A DNA stretch of 64,000 nucleotides from Roseburia sp. (GTDB lineage Bacteria; Bacillota; Clostridia; Lachnospirales; Lachnospiraceae). The position numbers and the translations under genes were made by a program. Position 1 is the first letter of the stretch; every line of letters starts with the position of its first letter. Shown here piece by piece: positions 44,198 through 53,588 of the stretch. The DNA lies in NCBI GenBank assembly GCA_017549185.1, contig JAFYVJ010000021.1, positions 1-64,000 of the forward strand, given 5' to 3'. Below the pieces are notes generated by a model, which ran no database searches, was not told the DNA's origin, and worked only from the letters and a program-made list of their open reading frames with translations.

Positions 44198-45197
44198 TGT
44201 AATTATTCCCATTTATAAAGCAGAAAAATATATTGAAAAATGTGTAAAAGCAGTGCAGAACCAGACTTATCAGAATCTGGAGATTATTCTGGTAGATGAT
44301 GGTTCACCGGATGAAAGTGGTGTGATTTGTGACCGTCTGGCAACTGAAGATTCCCGCATTCGCGTACTACATAAAGAAAATGGTGGTGCAGCAACTGCTA
44401 GAAATGCCGGATTAGATGTAATGACCGGAGCGTATATTGCATTTGTAGATGCAGATGATTACATGGAACTTAATTACATCGAGACTTTGTATCATACATT
44501 GTCAGAGACAAATGCACAGGTTGCTATTTGTAGTTTTAAAACGATAGATGAAGCGGGGAATCCGGTGTCGATTGATAGCCTGCATGATGAAAGCAGTGAC
44601 GAGAACATTTTTGTAGCAGATACTGACACCATCGAAGTGTTTACCGGAAATGAAATCATTTTGCAGGATTTACAGGGGCATTGGGAGCATGTAGCACCAT
44701 GGGGTAAACTCTATCAGGCAGATTTGTTTGAAGGTGTTCGTTATCCGAAGTGGCCGGCATACGAAGATGAACCGGTATTTATTAGGGTGTTTGATAAGGT
44801 GGAAACTGCTGCGGCAAGTAAGGATAGGTTGTATTATTATGTACAGCATGCAGGTTCATTAATGAATACTGCATATAGCGAAAAACAGCGCAGTACGACG
44901 ATAAAAATGTGGCACGAGCGTATTGAATATTACAGTGATAATGTGCCGAGGCATAATGCAATTCGTAATTGCGTATTGCAGGCATTTGTGGCGTGGAATG
45001 TATTGTTTTTGTCGTTACATGCACATGAGATGACTAAGGAACAGAAGTTAGAGCTAAAACGCGAGATTAGAAGGTATTTTACCTGTTTATTTAAATCTCC
45101 TCATTTATATAACAGCAAAGAAAGTATCAAATTAGCAGTGAAATGTGTGCTGACTTTAATCAGTACCGATATTTTGAGAAAGAGATATACAAATTAA
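44169..45197 (+). CDS. GT2 glycosyltransferase
   Basis: The 342-residue GT-A enzyme opens with LISVIIPIYKAEKYIEKCV and has ILVDDGSPDESG, GGAATARNAGLD and the FVDADDY DXD motif. The acceptor-side segment is WPAYEDEPVFIRVF. The start is ATG 44169, eight bases after TTGGAG and 29 bases inside the polymerase gene; ATG 44166 is possible. The C-terminal third (HAHEMTKEQKLELKREIRRYF) is helical. Donor and linkage unknown. It abuts the next GT4 gene with no gap. Confidence 0.88.
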   Translation: MEKTNKPLISVIIPIYKAEKYIEKCVKAVQNQTYQNLEIILVDDGSPDESGVICDRLATEDSRIRVLHKENGGAATARNAGLDVMTGAYIAFVDADDYMELNYIETLYHTLSETNAQVAICSFKTIDEAGNPVSIDSLHDESSDENIFVADTDTIEVFTGNEIILQDLQGHWEHVAPWGKLYQADLFEGVRYPKWPAYEDEPVFIRVFDKVETAAASKDRLYYYVQHAGSLMNTAYSEKQRSTTIKMWHERIEYYSDNVPRHNAIRNCVLQAFVAWNVLFLSLHAHEMTKEQKLELKREIRRYFTCLFKSPHLYNSKESIKLAVKCVLTLISTDILRKRYTN

Positions 45198-46394
45198 ATG
45201 AAAAAAATAGCATTGGTGTTGCCAGAGGTTTATCCTGTACCAGCAGTTTTAGGCGGTGCAGTAGAAGAACTGGTAACGATCTTAATCGAACAGAACGAAA
45301 TAGAACAGAAAGCAGAGTTTATCGTGTTTTCTATGGCGAATGAAGCAGCAGAAGAAAAGGCAAAAGAATATAAACACACAAAAATAGTGTATATTCAAAA
45401 AACAAGCTTTTGTGACCGTTTGATAAATCGTATTTTGCGCCATACGAATCCGTTGGTAAAGGGAAAGACGCTGATCGATATAGCATATTATAGGAGAGTA
45501 TTTGCGTATTTAAAGCAACATCCAGTGGATGCGATTGTAGCAGAAGGTGGTTTGTATCACGAATTCCATCGTTTTGCAGAGGAGTTTGGCAAGGAGAAGA
45601 TTTATCTTCATATCCATCACCATCTGCTTTGTGAACCATACATTGACCATCTTTATGGTGGTGTAATTGGAATCAGTGAGTTTGCGACAAAAGAGTGGAT
45701 GAAAACTACAGAGGACAAAGCAGTCCGCCCGTATACGGTATATAACTGTGTCAACGAAGATAAATTTACAAAAAAAATCGCTGGCGAAGAACGAGAGAAA
45801 CTCAGAGCAGAATTTGGCTTTACACCGGAAGATACAGTAGTAATGTACTGTGGACGTATCTTAGAGGTGAAGGGTGCAAAAGAACTGGTGCAGGCAGTGA
45901 TTAATCTGAATAATCCGCATATTAAACTGCTTATGATTGGAAGTGCGATTTCGGGCGGTAATGCAGCAACACCTTACGTGGCGGAAGTGCAAAAACTCGT
46001 AGAAAAAGCGGGTGAGCGCGTGAAGTTTACCGGTTATATAGATAATAAAGAGCTATATCGTTATTACCAGTCTGCGGATATGCAGGTGATTCCGTCCCTT
46101 TGGGAAGAAGCAGCAGGTTTGATTGCGATTGAAGGTATGCTTTCAGGACTTCCGTTAATCGTGACAAAATCTGGCGGTTTGGTGGAATATGCTACAGCAG
46201 ATACTGCGATTCAAGTCGACAGAGAGAATATAGTTTTAAATTTGGAAAAAGCAATTTGCGAATTAGCAGAAGATACAGTAAAAAGAGAGCAGATGCGGGA
46301 AGCGTCATTAAAGAAAGCAAAGGAATTTCCGAAGAGTCGTTTTTATAGCAGCTTTGTAGAGGTTTTTTATGATGAAGGAAATGGGAAAAAGTAA
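45198..46394 (+). CDS. GT4 glycosyltransferase
   Basis: The 398-residue GT-B enzyme has an N-terminal acceptor domain with ALVLPEVYPVPAVLGGAVEE. The C-terminal donor domain has VVMYCGRILEVKGAKELVQA, MIGSAISGGN and the EX7E motif PSLWEEAAGLIAIEGM. A His-rich YLHIHHHLL segment lies near residue 140. It starts at ATG 45198, directly after the stop of the preceding gene, so translation is coupled. Donor and linkage cannot be stated. Its 3' end overlaps the flippase by 26 bases. Confidence 0.88.
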   Translation: MKKIALVLPEVYPVPAVLGGAVEELVTILIEQNEIEQKAEFIVFSMANEAAEEKAKEYKHTKIVYIQKTSFCDRLINRILRHTNPLVKGKTLIDIAYYRRVFAYLKQHPVDAIVAEGGLYHEFHRFAEEFGKEKIYLHIHHHLLCEPYIDHLYGGVIGISEFATKEWMKTTEDKAVRPYTVYNCVNEDKFTKKIAGEEREKLRAEFGFTPEDTVVMYCGRILEVKGAKELVQAVINLNNPHIKLLMIGSAISGGNAATPYVAEVQKLVEKAGERVKFTGYIDNKELYRYYQSADMQVIPSLWEEAAGLIAIEGMLSGLPLIVTKSGGLVEYATADTAIQVDRENIVLNLEKAICELAEDTVKREQMREASLKKAKEFPKSRFYSSFVEVFYDEGNGKK

Positions 46395-47907
46395 AGCATT
46401 GATTATTAATACCGTCGCAAGTTTTGTGACCTTTGCAGTAGGTCTTGGAATTGCATTTTTCTTTACGCCGTATTTGACGGATACGGTAGGAGAAGAAGCG
46501 TACGGTTTTGTTAATCTTGGAAATAATATTATTAATTATATCACAATCCTTACAATTGCTTTAAACTCTGTGGCAGGTCGTTTTATTACGATTGAGTATC
46601 ATAGGGGCAATAAAAAAGAAGCTAGTGAGTATTTTACATCAGTATTGGTGGCGAATCTGTCTATTATTCCGGTAATTCTGGTAGTAGCAGTTCCGGCGAT
46701 TTTGAATGTAGAAAAATTATTGAATGTGTCAGTAGAGTTGCTGCCTTCTGTAAAAGCATTATTTTTCTTTATTCTAGGAAACTTTATCATTACATTAGTC
46801 AGTACGGTATATAACGTAGCAACTTTTATAACGAATCGTTTATATCTAAGTAGCATTGCAAATATTATTACATCGTTGCTTCGTGTATTCTTAATGTGCT
46901 TATTGTTTGGTTTCCTTCCGGCAAACGTGGCTTATGTAGGTATGTCAACTTGCATTTGCACTTTCGTAGGATTGGTTTTAAATATGCGGTTTACCAAACT
47001 TTTAGTGCCGGATATCAAGTTGAAAAAAGAGTACATTCATTGGACAAAAGTAAAGGAATTAATTAGTGCAGGGGCATGGAATTCGGTAACTAAACTTTCT
47101 CAGGTGTTGTCAGATGGCTTGGATCTTTTGATTGCAAATATCTGGATTAGTGCATATTTAATGGGAGAACTTTCTATTGCACAGCAGTTCCCGGTTTATA
47201 TCAGTACCTTAATTAGTACGCTGATTAACTTATTTAATCCGAACCTGACAGAATATTATGCGAAAAATGATATTGATGCAGTGGTAAAAGAATTGAAATT
47301 GAGCATGAAGTTTTCATCCTTTTTTTCTAATATTATTTTCTGTATCTTGATTGTATTTGGTCATTATTTTGTAGGACTTTGGGTACCGAATCAGGATGTG
47401 GATTTAATTTATACGCTTCTTTGTGTAATCATGATGAGTGTCGTAGTTTCTGGTGTAACGACTTCACTGAACAATGTATTTATGGTGACGAATAAGCTGA
47501 AAGTAAATTCTATTTTCTGGTTATGTGTGAGTTTTGCAAACGTGGCAATTGTATTTGCTTTATTAAATACCACTTCATTGGGAATTTATGCGGTAGCAGG
47601 TGTTAGTAAAGTGACTGGAATATTAGGCAATTTATTTTTTATTCCAATTTGCGCCTGCAAGTGTTTGAAAATAAAATGGAACACGTTCTATCCGATTATT
47701 TTAAGATATATGGGAACGACCATTGTTATGATGGCAGTATTCTTTGGAATTAAAATGTTATTTATATTACCAATTAATTGGCTTACTTTTATTTTGGTAT
47801 GTGGAATAGCTGGTGTTGTGGGATGTGTTATGAATTTCTTTATTTTATTAAATAAGAACGAGCGAGCAATCCTTACGAACAAAATTATGTCGAAAATTAA
47901 GAAGTAA
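46369..47907 (+). CDS. wzx: Wzx-type oligosaccharide flippase
   Basis: The 512-residue membrane protein has about 14 hydrophobic segments, the count typical of MOP-superfamily flippases. Conserved features include an N-terminal FVTFAVGLGIAFFFTPYLTDTVG and EAYGFVNLGNNIINYI, and a mid-protein AGAWNSVTKLSQVLSDGLDLLIA. It moves undecaprenyl-linked repeat units across the membrane. The start at ATG 46369 has GAGG six bases upstream; ATG 46381 is too close to GAAGGAA. With wzy and the initiating transferase it forms a complete Wzx/Wzy route, separate from the ABC exporter upstream. Confidence 0.9.
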   Translation: MMKEMGKSKALIINTVASFVTFAVGLGIAFFFTPYLTDTVGEEAYGFVNLGNNIINYITILTIALNSVAGRFITIEYHRGNKKEASEYFTSVLVANLSIIPVILVVAVPAILNVEKLLNVSVELLPSVKALFFFILGNFIITLVSTVYNVATFITNRLYLSSIANIITSLLRVFLMCLLFGFLPANVAYVGMSTCICTFVGLVLNMRFTKLLVPDIKLKKEYIHWTKVKELISAGAWNSVTKLSQVLSDGLDLLIANIWISAYLMGELSIAQQFPVYISTLISTLINLFNPNLTEYYAKNDIDAVVKELKLSMKFSSFFSNIIFCILIVFGHYFVGLWVPNQDVDLIYTLLCVIMMSVVVSGVTTSLNNVFMVTNKLKVNSIFWLCVSFANVAIVFALLNTTSLGIYAVAGVSKVTGILGNLFFIPICACKCLKIKWNTFYPIILRYMGTTIVMMAVFFGIKMLFILPINWLTFILVCGIAGVVGCVMNFFILLNKNERAILTNKIMSKIKK

Positions 47908-47924
47908 TGTAACTGTTTAGGACC

Positions 47925-47949
47925 GCTCAAAACATTTGCGGTTTTGAGC
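47925..47949. repeat. Hairpin after the flippase gene
   Basis: GCTCAAAAC (47925-47933) and GTTTTGAGC (47941-47949) form a perfect 9-base stem over a 7-base loop. No T-run follows. The CAAAAC/GTTTTG arms recall the inner arms of the ATTCAGAG repeats. Confidence 0.6.
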
Positions 47950-48010
47950 ATAAGAATATGATTCAAATAATATGAAACTGTAACAAGGATTCAAATTAGA
48001 GGAAAAGAAC

Positions 48011-49132
48011 ATGAGTGATAAGAAAAAAATAGGAATATTGACATTTCACAATGCTCATAACTATGGAGCGGTATTACAGGCATATGCATTGAAGACGAAA
48101 TTAAATCGTATGGGGCATGAAGCGTCAGTATTGAATTATCAAAATAAATATATTGCGAGAAATTATCGTAAAGTACTTCACATTGATTTCTGGAAACGTG
48201 ATATTTTGCCATCGCGCTGGGGAAAGGTAGTAAGAGAAGTACGAGATGTGTTCTATGGTTTGAAAGAATGGCAGAAGCAGTGGAACGTATTTGAAGAATT
48301 TATTGCAGATAAACTGTTAGATGGAGATACCAGACAGTTATCCTTAGAAGAAGTTGTTGCAAAAGATTGTGACGTTTATGTGCTAGGAAGTGATCAGATT
48401 TGGGCACGAGAACTGACACATGGAATGGACCCAGCGTATTTCGGACAGTTTGCACCAAAGAAGAAAAAAATTTCTTATGCAGCCAGTGTGCCAAACGGAA
48501 GTGTGCCGGAGAATGAGAAACCATTTTTTAAACAATATTTGCAATCGCTTAGTCACATTTCAGTGAGAGAAGAAAAATTAGCACAGTCTTTACGTGATTT
48601 AACGGGAAGAGAGATTAATACAGTTATTGATCCGACCTTATTACTTGAACGAGAAGATTATGAACCATTGCTTTATGAAAAACCGTTAAAACAGGGAGAT
48701 TATGTATTTGCATATTTTGTTGTAGAAAATGAAACAGTAAGTCGTTGTGCAAAAAAAGTGGCAGAATTACTTGGTTGTGAATTGATTGAACTGCACTATA
48801 AGAAAACGCCGACTATTTGCGGAAAAAATATGATTTTTGATGCAGGACCAAGTGAGTTTTTAACTTATATCCGCGATGCCAAAATGGTAGTGACCAATTC
48901 TTTTCATGGAACGGTATTTTCGATTTTGTTCCAGAAAAAGTTTTATAGTGTCTATAAAGAAAATGGACGAATTGATAATTTGTTAAGCTTTTTGGGATTA
49001 GAAGAACGTCATATTACAGAGGAAAGACAGATTCAGCTGGAGAAAGAAATTGATTATGGACAGTCTGATAAGGGATTACAGGAATACAGACAGCAGTCGG
49101 TGGACTTCCTTATGAAGGGAATTGAGGAATAA
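48011..49132 (+). CDS. Polysaccharide pyruvyltransferase family protein
   Basis: The 373-residue protein has the family opening IGILTFHNAHNYGAVLQAYAL, a middle CDVYVLGSDQIW and a C-terminal TNSFHGTVFSILFQKKFY. Members add pyruvate ketals to sugars using phosphoenolpyruvate, or act as related transferases, giving the polymer a negative charge. GAGGAAAAG precedes ATG 48011. It lies downstream of the flippase with a palindromic spacer, and probably decorates the repeat unit before export. Some members of this family act on other substrates, so pyruvylation is likely but not certain. Confidence 0.88.
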   Translation: MSDKKKIGILTFHNAHNYGAVLQAYALKTKLNRMGHEASVLNYQNKYIARNYRKVLHIDFWKRDILPSRWGKVVREVRDVFYGLKEWQKQWNVFEEFIADKLLDGDTRQLSLEEVVAKDCDVYVLGSDQIWARELTHGMDPAYFGQFAPKKKKISYAASVPNGSVPENEKPFFKQYLQSLSHISVREEKLAQSLRDLTGREINTVIDPTLLLEREDYEPLLYEKPLKQGDYVFAYFVVENETVSRCAKKVAELLGCELIELHYKKTPTICGKNMIFDAGPSEFLTYIRDAKMVVTNSFHGTVFSILFQKKFYSVYKENGRIDNLLSFLGLEERHITEERQIQLEKEIDYGQSDKGLQEYRQQSVDFLMKGIEE

Positions 49133-49209
49133 TATTTGGAATAGTTGAATCGATATTTTAGTTAGAAAAGATAAATGATTGCAGAATAATAGTAGAAGAG
49201 GGAACAAAT

Positions 49210-50148
49210 ATGGGAGAAATCACATTAGTAACCTGTTTTTTTAATATTGGCAGAGGCGAAGATAAAAATACAGAATTAAGAAAAACGCCTCAAAAATATA
49301 TCGAGGCATTTAGTCGTTGGGCACGTATTCAGAATAAGCTGATTGTATATACGGATGATGCAGGGGCAAAGGATGTCATGGAAGTTCGTTCAGCCTTTGG
49401 ATTGGCAGATAAAACGGAAGTGATTCAGATTGACAATCTGTTTGAACTTGAACCAGAACTTTATGCCAGAATGCAAAAAGCAGCTGCGAATCCGCATTTT
49501 ATCGATTTTAGATATATTCCGGAAGCATTTTCTAATAATCCAAAGTACGATTATCTTTGGATGATGAAATATTATTTTATGACGGATGCTTATAATAAGG
49601 GACTGCTTTCAGAAAATGTCGTATGGTTTGATTTCGGTTTTGACCATGGTGGAAAACTATATTACGATGAAGAAGATTTTAATTTTAAATGGGAGTATGA
49701 TTTTGGAAATAAAATTCATATTTTCTGTCTGCACGATCCAAGTAAAGTATTAGGAATTGAAAGCCTACAGTACTTAGACGATTGTGTGACCGGCTGTATG
49801 TATGCACTTTCAAGAGAGCTTGTTCCAACATTTTGGCAGTTAGTGCGGAATGCGATGGAAGCACTTTTAATGTTAGATTGTGTAGATGATGATCAGCAAT
49901 TAGTGCTGATGGCATACAAAGCCAGACCGGATTTATTTGAAGTGCATGTAACCGGATGGCAGATGGGGATTAAAGAGTGTGGCGGTAGTCACATGAAATT
50001 AAGAGAGATCAAACCACCGAAGGGTGAGAATAAAATTAAGAAAATGATTAGGCTTACAGTGCGTAAGTTTATTCCGAATAAAAAGGATCCAAAACGACTG
50101 TATGCAGCGAAATGCTATGAAAAAGCAAAACGGATTTATGGGAAATAG
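49210..50148 (+). CDS. HtrL/WlaTC-like glycosyltransferase
   Basis: The 312-residue protein opens with ITLVTCFFNIGRGEDKN and has KLIVYTDD. A middle WMMKYYFMTDAY and VVWFDFGFDHGG give a DXD-like motif, and DCVTGCMYALSRELVPTFW and DDDQQLVLMAY follow. This matches the HtrL/YibB/WlaTC pattern as I know it, a GT-A-like family found in surface-glycan loci. GAGGGAAC precedes ATG 49210. The basic C-terminus (KMIRLTVRKFIPNKKDPKRL) may bind the membrane. Substrate unknown. Confidence 0.72.
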   Translation: MGEITLVTCFFNIGRGEDKNTELRKTPQKYIEAFSRWARIQNKLIVYTDDAGAKDVMEVRSAFGLADKTEVIQIDNLFELEPELYARMQKAAANPHFIDFRYIPEAFSNNPKYDYLWMMKYYFMTDAYNKGLLSENVVWFDFGFDHGGKLYYDEEDFNFKWEYDFGNKIHIFCLHDPSKVLGIESLQYLDDCVTGCMYALSRELVPTFWQLVRNAMEALLMLDCVDDDQQLVLMAYKARPDLFEVHVTGWQMGIKECGGSHMKLREIKPPKGENKIKKMIRLTVRKFIPNKKDPKRLYAAKCYEKAKRIYGK

Positions 50149-50202
50149 ATAACAGAACTGTTACAGAAAATAATAAGATGAAAAGAGATACGGAGATTAT
50201 CC

Positions 50203-51174
50203 ATGGAGAAAATATCAGTCATTCTTCCAGTATATAACGTAGAAAAATATATCGATTGCTCTTTAAAAAGTATTTGTGGACAAACACATCAAAATCTGGA
50301 GATTTTGTTGATAGACGACGGTTCTACAGATAATAGCTTGCAAAAATGTAAGGAATGGGAAACAAAAGACGCACGAATTAAAGTGCATCATCAAAAAAAT
50401 GCCGGGGCATCCGCTGCACGTAATGCAGGAATTGAGTTAGCAACTGGAAAGTACATTATGTTTGTGGATGCAGATGATTGGATTGAAAAGAATATGTTAG
50501 AAGTTCTGTATACCATGGCAGAAAGTAAAAACGCAGATGCGGCATGCTGTGTTTTGAAGGAAGATTCTGATATTCCAACAGTTGAGCAGATGGATGTGGT
50601 AGATAAAGAGTGTAAAGCGAGAGTAAGATTCTGCGATAACAAGACAGATAGTGGACTGGCGTTGTTAAGTGTATGGGGACCGGTTTGTAAACTTTATCGT
50701 AAAGATGTGATTGGTGACTGCCGTTTTGAAGATTATAAGGTTGCAGAGGATTTGCTTTTTAATACGAAGGTGATTTGCAGTAACAGTTTTGAAAAATGTG
50801 TATTGGTAGAGTATCCATTCTATCATTACATTATCTATCCGGGCAGTGCTATGAAACAGAAGTTTCAGGAAAAATATCTGGTGGCAATGGAGGTAGAGAA
50901 GAAGTGCTACGATATGTTGACCGCTATTTCAGATAAATTTGCTGATATTAATTTGATTGGATGTGCTGTGAGTCGTGTATTTGAAAAATATGCACAATTA
51001 TCTACAAAAGAGCGGAAGAAATATAAAGCAGATTTTAAATATTGTAAAAAGTTTGCATGGGAGCATAGAAAGCAGTTGTTATCTACGACAAACAGGCACC
51101 GCAAGATATCTGGAGCATTGAAGGTATATGTGCCGGATTTGTATTTATTGACGTTGATAAAGCGTTATAAATAA
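50203..51174 (+). CDS. GT2 glycosyltransferase
   Basis: The 323-residue GT-A enzyme opens with ISVILPVYNVEKYIDCSL and has LLIDDGSTDNSL, AGASAARNAGIELATG and the FVDADDW DXD motif. KVAEDLLFNTKVI is the acceptor-side element. It is a typical hexosyl- or amino-sugar transferase of capsule loci. GGAGATT precedes ATG 50203. The C-terminus is basic and helical. A short TAACAG/CTGTTA hairpin (50150-50163) lies in its leader. Donor not known. Confidence 0.88.
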   Translation: MEKISVILPVYNVEKYIDCSLKSICGQTHQNLEILLIDDGSTDNSLQKCKEWETKDARIKVHHQKNAGASAARNAGIELATGKYIMFVDADDWIEKNMLEVLYTMAESKNADAACCVLKEDSDIPTVEQMDVVDKECKARVRFCDNKTDSGLALLSVWGPVCKLYRKDVIGDCRFEDYKVAEDLLFNTKVICSNSFEKCVLVEYPFYHYIIYPGSAMKQKFQEKYLVAMEVEKKCYDMLTAISDKFADINLIGCAVSRVFEKYAQLSTKERKKYKADFKYCKKFAWEHRKQLLSTTNRHRKISGALKVYVPDLYLLTLIKRYK

Positions 51175-51262
51175 ATCCATCATTGTGAATGATGTGGTGG
51201 ATATTAATTGTTTAGAGTAAATGAATGATATAAACACAAATAGATATAAAAGGAGCAGGCAA

Positions 51263-52174
51263 GTGGAATTTGATTTTTCAAAAGAGCCAGGGAAAAGAAA
51301 ATTAAAAGAGAATGTGATTCGAGAAGGAAAAATGGCACCGAAGGTTTCTGTTATTACGCCATTTTATAATTCGGGGAAAGATTTTGAGCAGACTTATAAT
51401 TGCCTGATCAATCAGACGTTTGAAGATTTTGAATGGATTATCGTAAATGACGGAAGTACAAAAAAAGAGGATGTAACTTTGTTGGAAAAACTGGCAGAAA
51501 CCGATTTGCGTATCCGAGTATTTCATCAGGAAAATGGTGGGCAGTCTAAAGCGAAAAACTATGGAATTGCACAGGCGGTAACAGATATTATCGTGTTTAT
51601 AGATGCGGATGATTTGGTGGAAGATTTTTATCTGGAAGTATTATATCGGGCGTTGGAAAAATATCCAAAAGCAAGTTGGAGTTATACAGATTTAGTTGGT
51701 TTTGCGGCACAGGAGTATGTATGGTGTAAGACCTTTTCGGCAGGTCGAATGACTTTTAATAATATATTGGTAAATGCAGCAGCATTCCGAAAAAGTGCGA
51801 TTGAAATGGTCGGAGGGTTTCCGGAAGTGGCAAAACACTATGATGAGGACTGGGCGTTATATCTGCGTTTGTTAGGTGCCGGTATGTATCCTGTTCATAT
51901 TCCAATTATTGGTTTTTGGTATCGGAAAAGTGAGAGTGGTATGCAGCAGACCGTCAGAAAGAATGAGAGCCTTAGAGCAGAATCAGATCGTTACATAGGA
52001 GAGCTGGCCAAAAAAGTAAATGTTCATATTAGGGCGGAAATGTATGAAGGCTTGTTGCCAGATTGTGCAGTTAAAAGTGCATATAGTAAGGCAGATAAAA
52101 TTATGGCAGGTATGATGCAGTTTAAGCTGGGTGTCTGGTTGATAAAGACGATTTATCATTCGAAAAAAGCATAA
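51263..52174 (+). CDS. GT2 glycosyltransferase
   Basis: The 303-residue GT-A enzyme has KVSVITPFYNSGKDFEQTYN, IIVNDGSTKKEDV, NGGQSKAKNYGI and the FIDADDL DXD motif, with KHYDEDWALYLRLL on the acceptor side. GTG 51263 is the best start because AAAAGGAGC lies about eight bases upstream. ATG 51221 has no ribosome-binding site, and ATG 51332 would cut the N-terminal extension. It probably adds a side or backbone sugar; the donor is unknown. Confidence 0.85.
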   Translation: MEFDFSKEPGKRKLKENVIREGKMAPKVSVITPFYNSGKDFEQTYNCLINQTFEDFEWIIVNDGSTKKEDVTLLEKLAETDLRIRVFHQENGGQSKAKNYGIAQAVTDIIVFIDADDLVEDFYLEVLYRALEKYPKASWSYTDLVGFAAQEYVWCKTFSAGRMTFNNILVNAAAFRKSAIEMVGGFPEVAKHYDEDWALYLRLLGAGMYPVHIPIIGFWYRKSESGMQQTVRKNESLRAESDRYIGELAKKVNVHIRAEMYEGLLPDCAVKSAYSKADKIMAGMMQFKLGVWLIKTIYHSKKA

Positions 52175-52202
52175 TGCTGGTGTGGCGGTAGAAAGGTAGT
52201 TT

Positions 52203-53531
52203 ATGCAGAAAGTAATACAATGTGTGAAAAAAAATAAATTGACAGCGATAACAATGTGTGTGATGTTTTTGATTTCTGTGTTTTATAATGCGATGTCTCC
52301 TTATGCGGCAGATGACTATTCTTATATGTTTAGTGCTGTTACAGGAGAAAAGATATCCAATGTTTTTCAAATAATGATATCCTTAATGGATGACTATTTG
52401 AAAGTAAATGGACGTGTGTTGCCACATTTTTTTGTACAGTTGTTTATGATATTCCCCAAGTGGGTGTTTAATTTGGTAAATGCAGCTATGTATGTGGTGT
52501 TAATAGGCTTGCTTCTTAATAGAACTGGTATGAAGGATAGTGTTCGACCATTGCTATGCTTGGCAGTTGCGGTTGCAATGTGGGTGTTTCTTCCGGCATA
52601 TGGACAAGTTTTTTTATGGATGACAGGAAGTATTAATTATAGCTGGAGTTATGTTTTTGCATTGATTTACCTATATTTTTATCGCAGGGTTTATTTAAGT
52701 CCTTCCGATGTGTTGAAAGGAAAACAGATAGTTGGACTAAGTGTGTATAGCTTCTTTTTTGGAGCATATTCTGCACAAGTCTCCTTTGCAACAGTGTTTG
52801 TTTCGTTTTTTATTTTATGCCTTTTGATGTATTCAGAACATACGGTGAAAAAGTATGTGCATTATGTAATTCCTGTAATAACTGCGGCACTTGGTTATCT
52901 TACGATGATTTTAAGTCCGGCAGAAACAGAACGTCTTCCTGAGATGTCGTCGGGTGGGATATTTAAGAGAGTAATAGATGTTTTTGAAACATATTATATG
53001 AGTGCAAGACTTTTATTGATTGTGTGGGCTGTTTTACTTGCCGTGGGTATTTGCTTTAAGGTAAGAAAAAAAGAGCTTGTTATTTCAGCAGCTTTTGTAG
53101 CAATTAGTATCGTCACTATGGGAATGTTAGGAGCAGCAAGTTACGTAGTGGCCAGACATTATACGAATTCTTTGTTCTTCTTGTTGGCGGCCAATGTAGT
53201 ACTGGTACAGGCATTGATAGAAAGAGGAAATGCAAAAGTGGTGCCATATTGTATTTGTGCATATCTTTTAACAGCAAATATATGGGTGCTTTGGGAAGGT
53301 ACTTATGATATATACGCTACATATAAGCAACATCAGGAGCGAGAGGCTTATATTTGTGAGCAGCGAGACAGTGGAAATGGGGATGTGTTATACGTTCCTA
53401 TGATAACACCATTGACAAAATATAGCTGTAAATATGATTTGACGGATTTACAGGTAGATGATACTTATGTTTGGCCGAATTCGGCAGTAGCAAAATATTA
53501 TGGTATCGGAAAAATATATGGAATAAAATAG
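52203..53531 (+). CDS. Multi-pass GT-C-like membrane protein (DUF6056-like)
   Basis: The 442-residue protein has about ten to eleven hydrophobic segments. The first outer loop has AADDYSYMF, an acidic pair where GT-C enzymes keep their catalytic Asp. NGRVLPHFFVQLF and FLWMTGSINYSWSY follow, features I associate with the DUF6056/GtrII-like group of lipid-sugar-dependent transferases. The C-terminal extracytoplasmic tail (about 60 residues) has DVLYVPMITPLTKY. It probably works outside the membrane, adding a side group from a polyprenyl-phosphate sugar. It closes the glycosyltransferase run before a new promoter. Family name is from memory. Confidence 0.7.
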   Translation: MQKVIQCVKKNKLTAITMCVMFLISVFYNAMSPYAADDYSYMFSAVTGEKISNVFQIMISLMDDYLKVNGRVLPHFFVQLFMIFPKWVFNLVNAAMYVVLIGLLLNRTGMKDSVRPLLCLAVAVAMWVFLPAYGQVFLWMTGSINYSWSYVFALIYLYFYRRVYLSPSDVLKGKQIVGLSVYSFFFGAYSAQVSFATVFVSFFILCLLMYSEHTVKKYVHYVIPVITAALGYLTMILSPAETERLPEMSSGGIFKRVIDVFETYYMSARLLLIVWAVLLAVGICFKVRKKELVISAAFVAISIVTMGMLGAASYVVARHYTNSLFFLLAANVVLVQALIERGNAKVVPYCICAYLLTANIWVLWEGTYDIYATYKQHQEREAYICEQRDSGNGDVLYVPMITPLTKYSCKYDLTDLQVDDTYVWPNSAVAKYYGIGKIYGIK

Positions 53532-53550
53532 ACGTTTATGAGGTGGAAAT

Positions 53551-53579
53551 TTGTCAGATTACTATCTTTATGGTACAAT
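53551..53579 (+). promoter_or_regulatory. Promoter of the Wzz-like gene
   Basis: TTGTCA (53551-53556) and TACAAT (53574-53579) are 17 bases apart, with TGG before the -10 box. The start point would be near 53586, so the palindromic repeat at 53589-53658 forms nearly the whole 5' leader of the transcript. Confidence 0.75.
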
Positions 53580-53588
53580 AAAGAGAAT

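Noticed and set aside
51221..51262. ATG 51221 as the start of the GT2 gene
   Set aside because: No ribosome-binding site precedes it, while GTG 51263 has AAAAGGAGC at the right distance.
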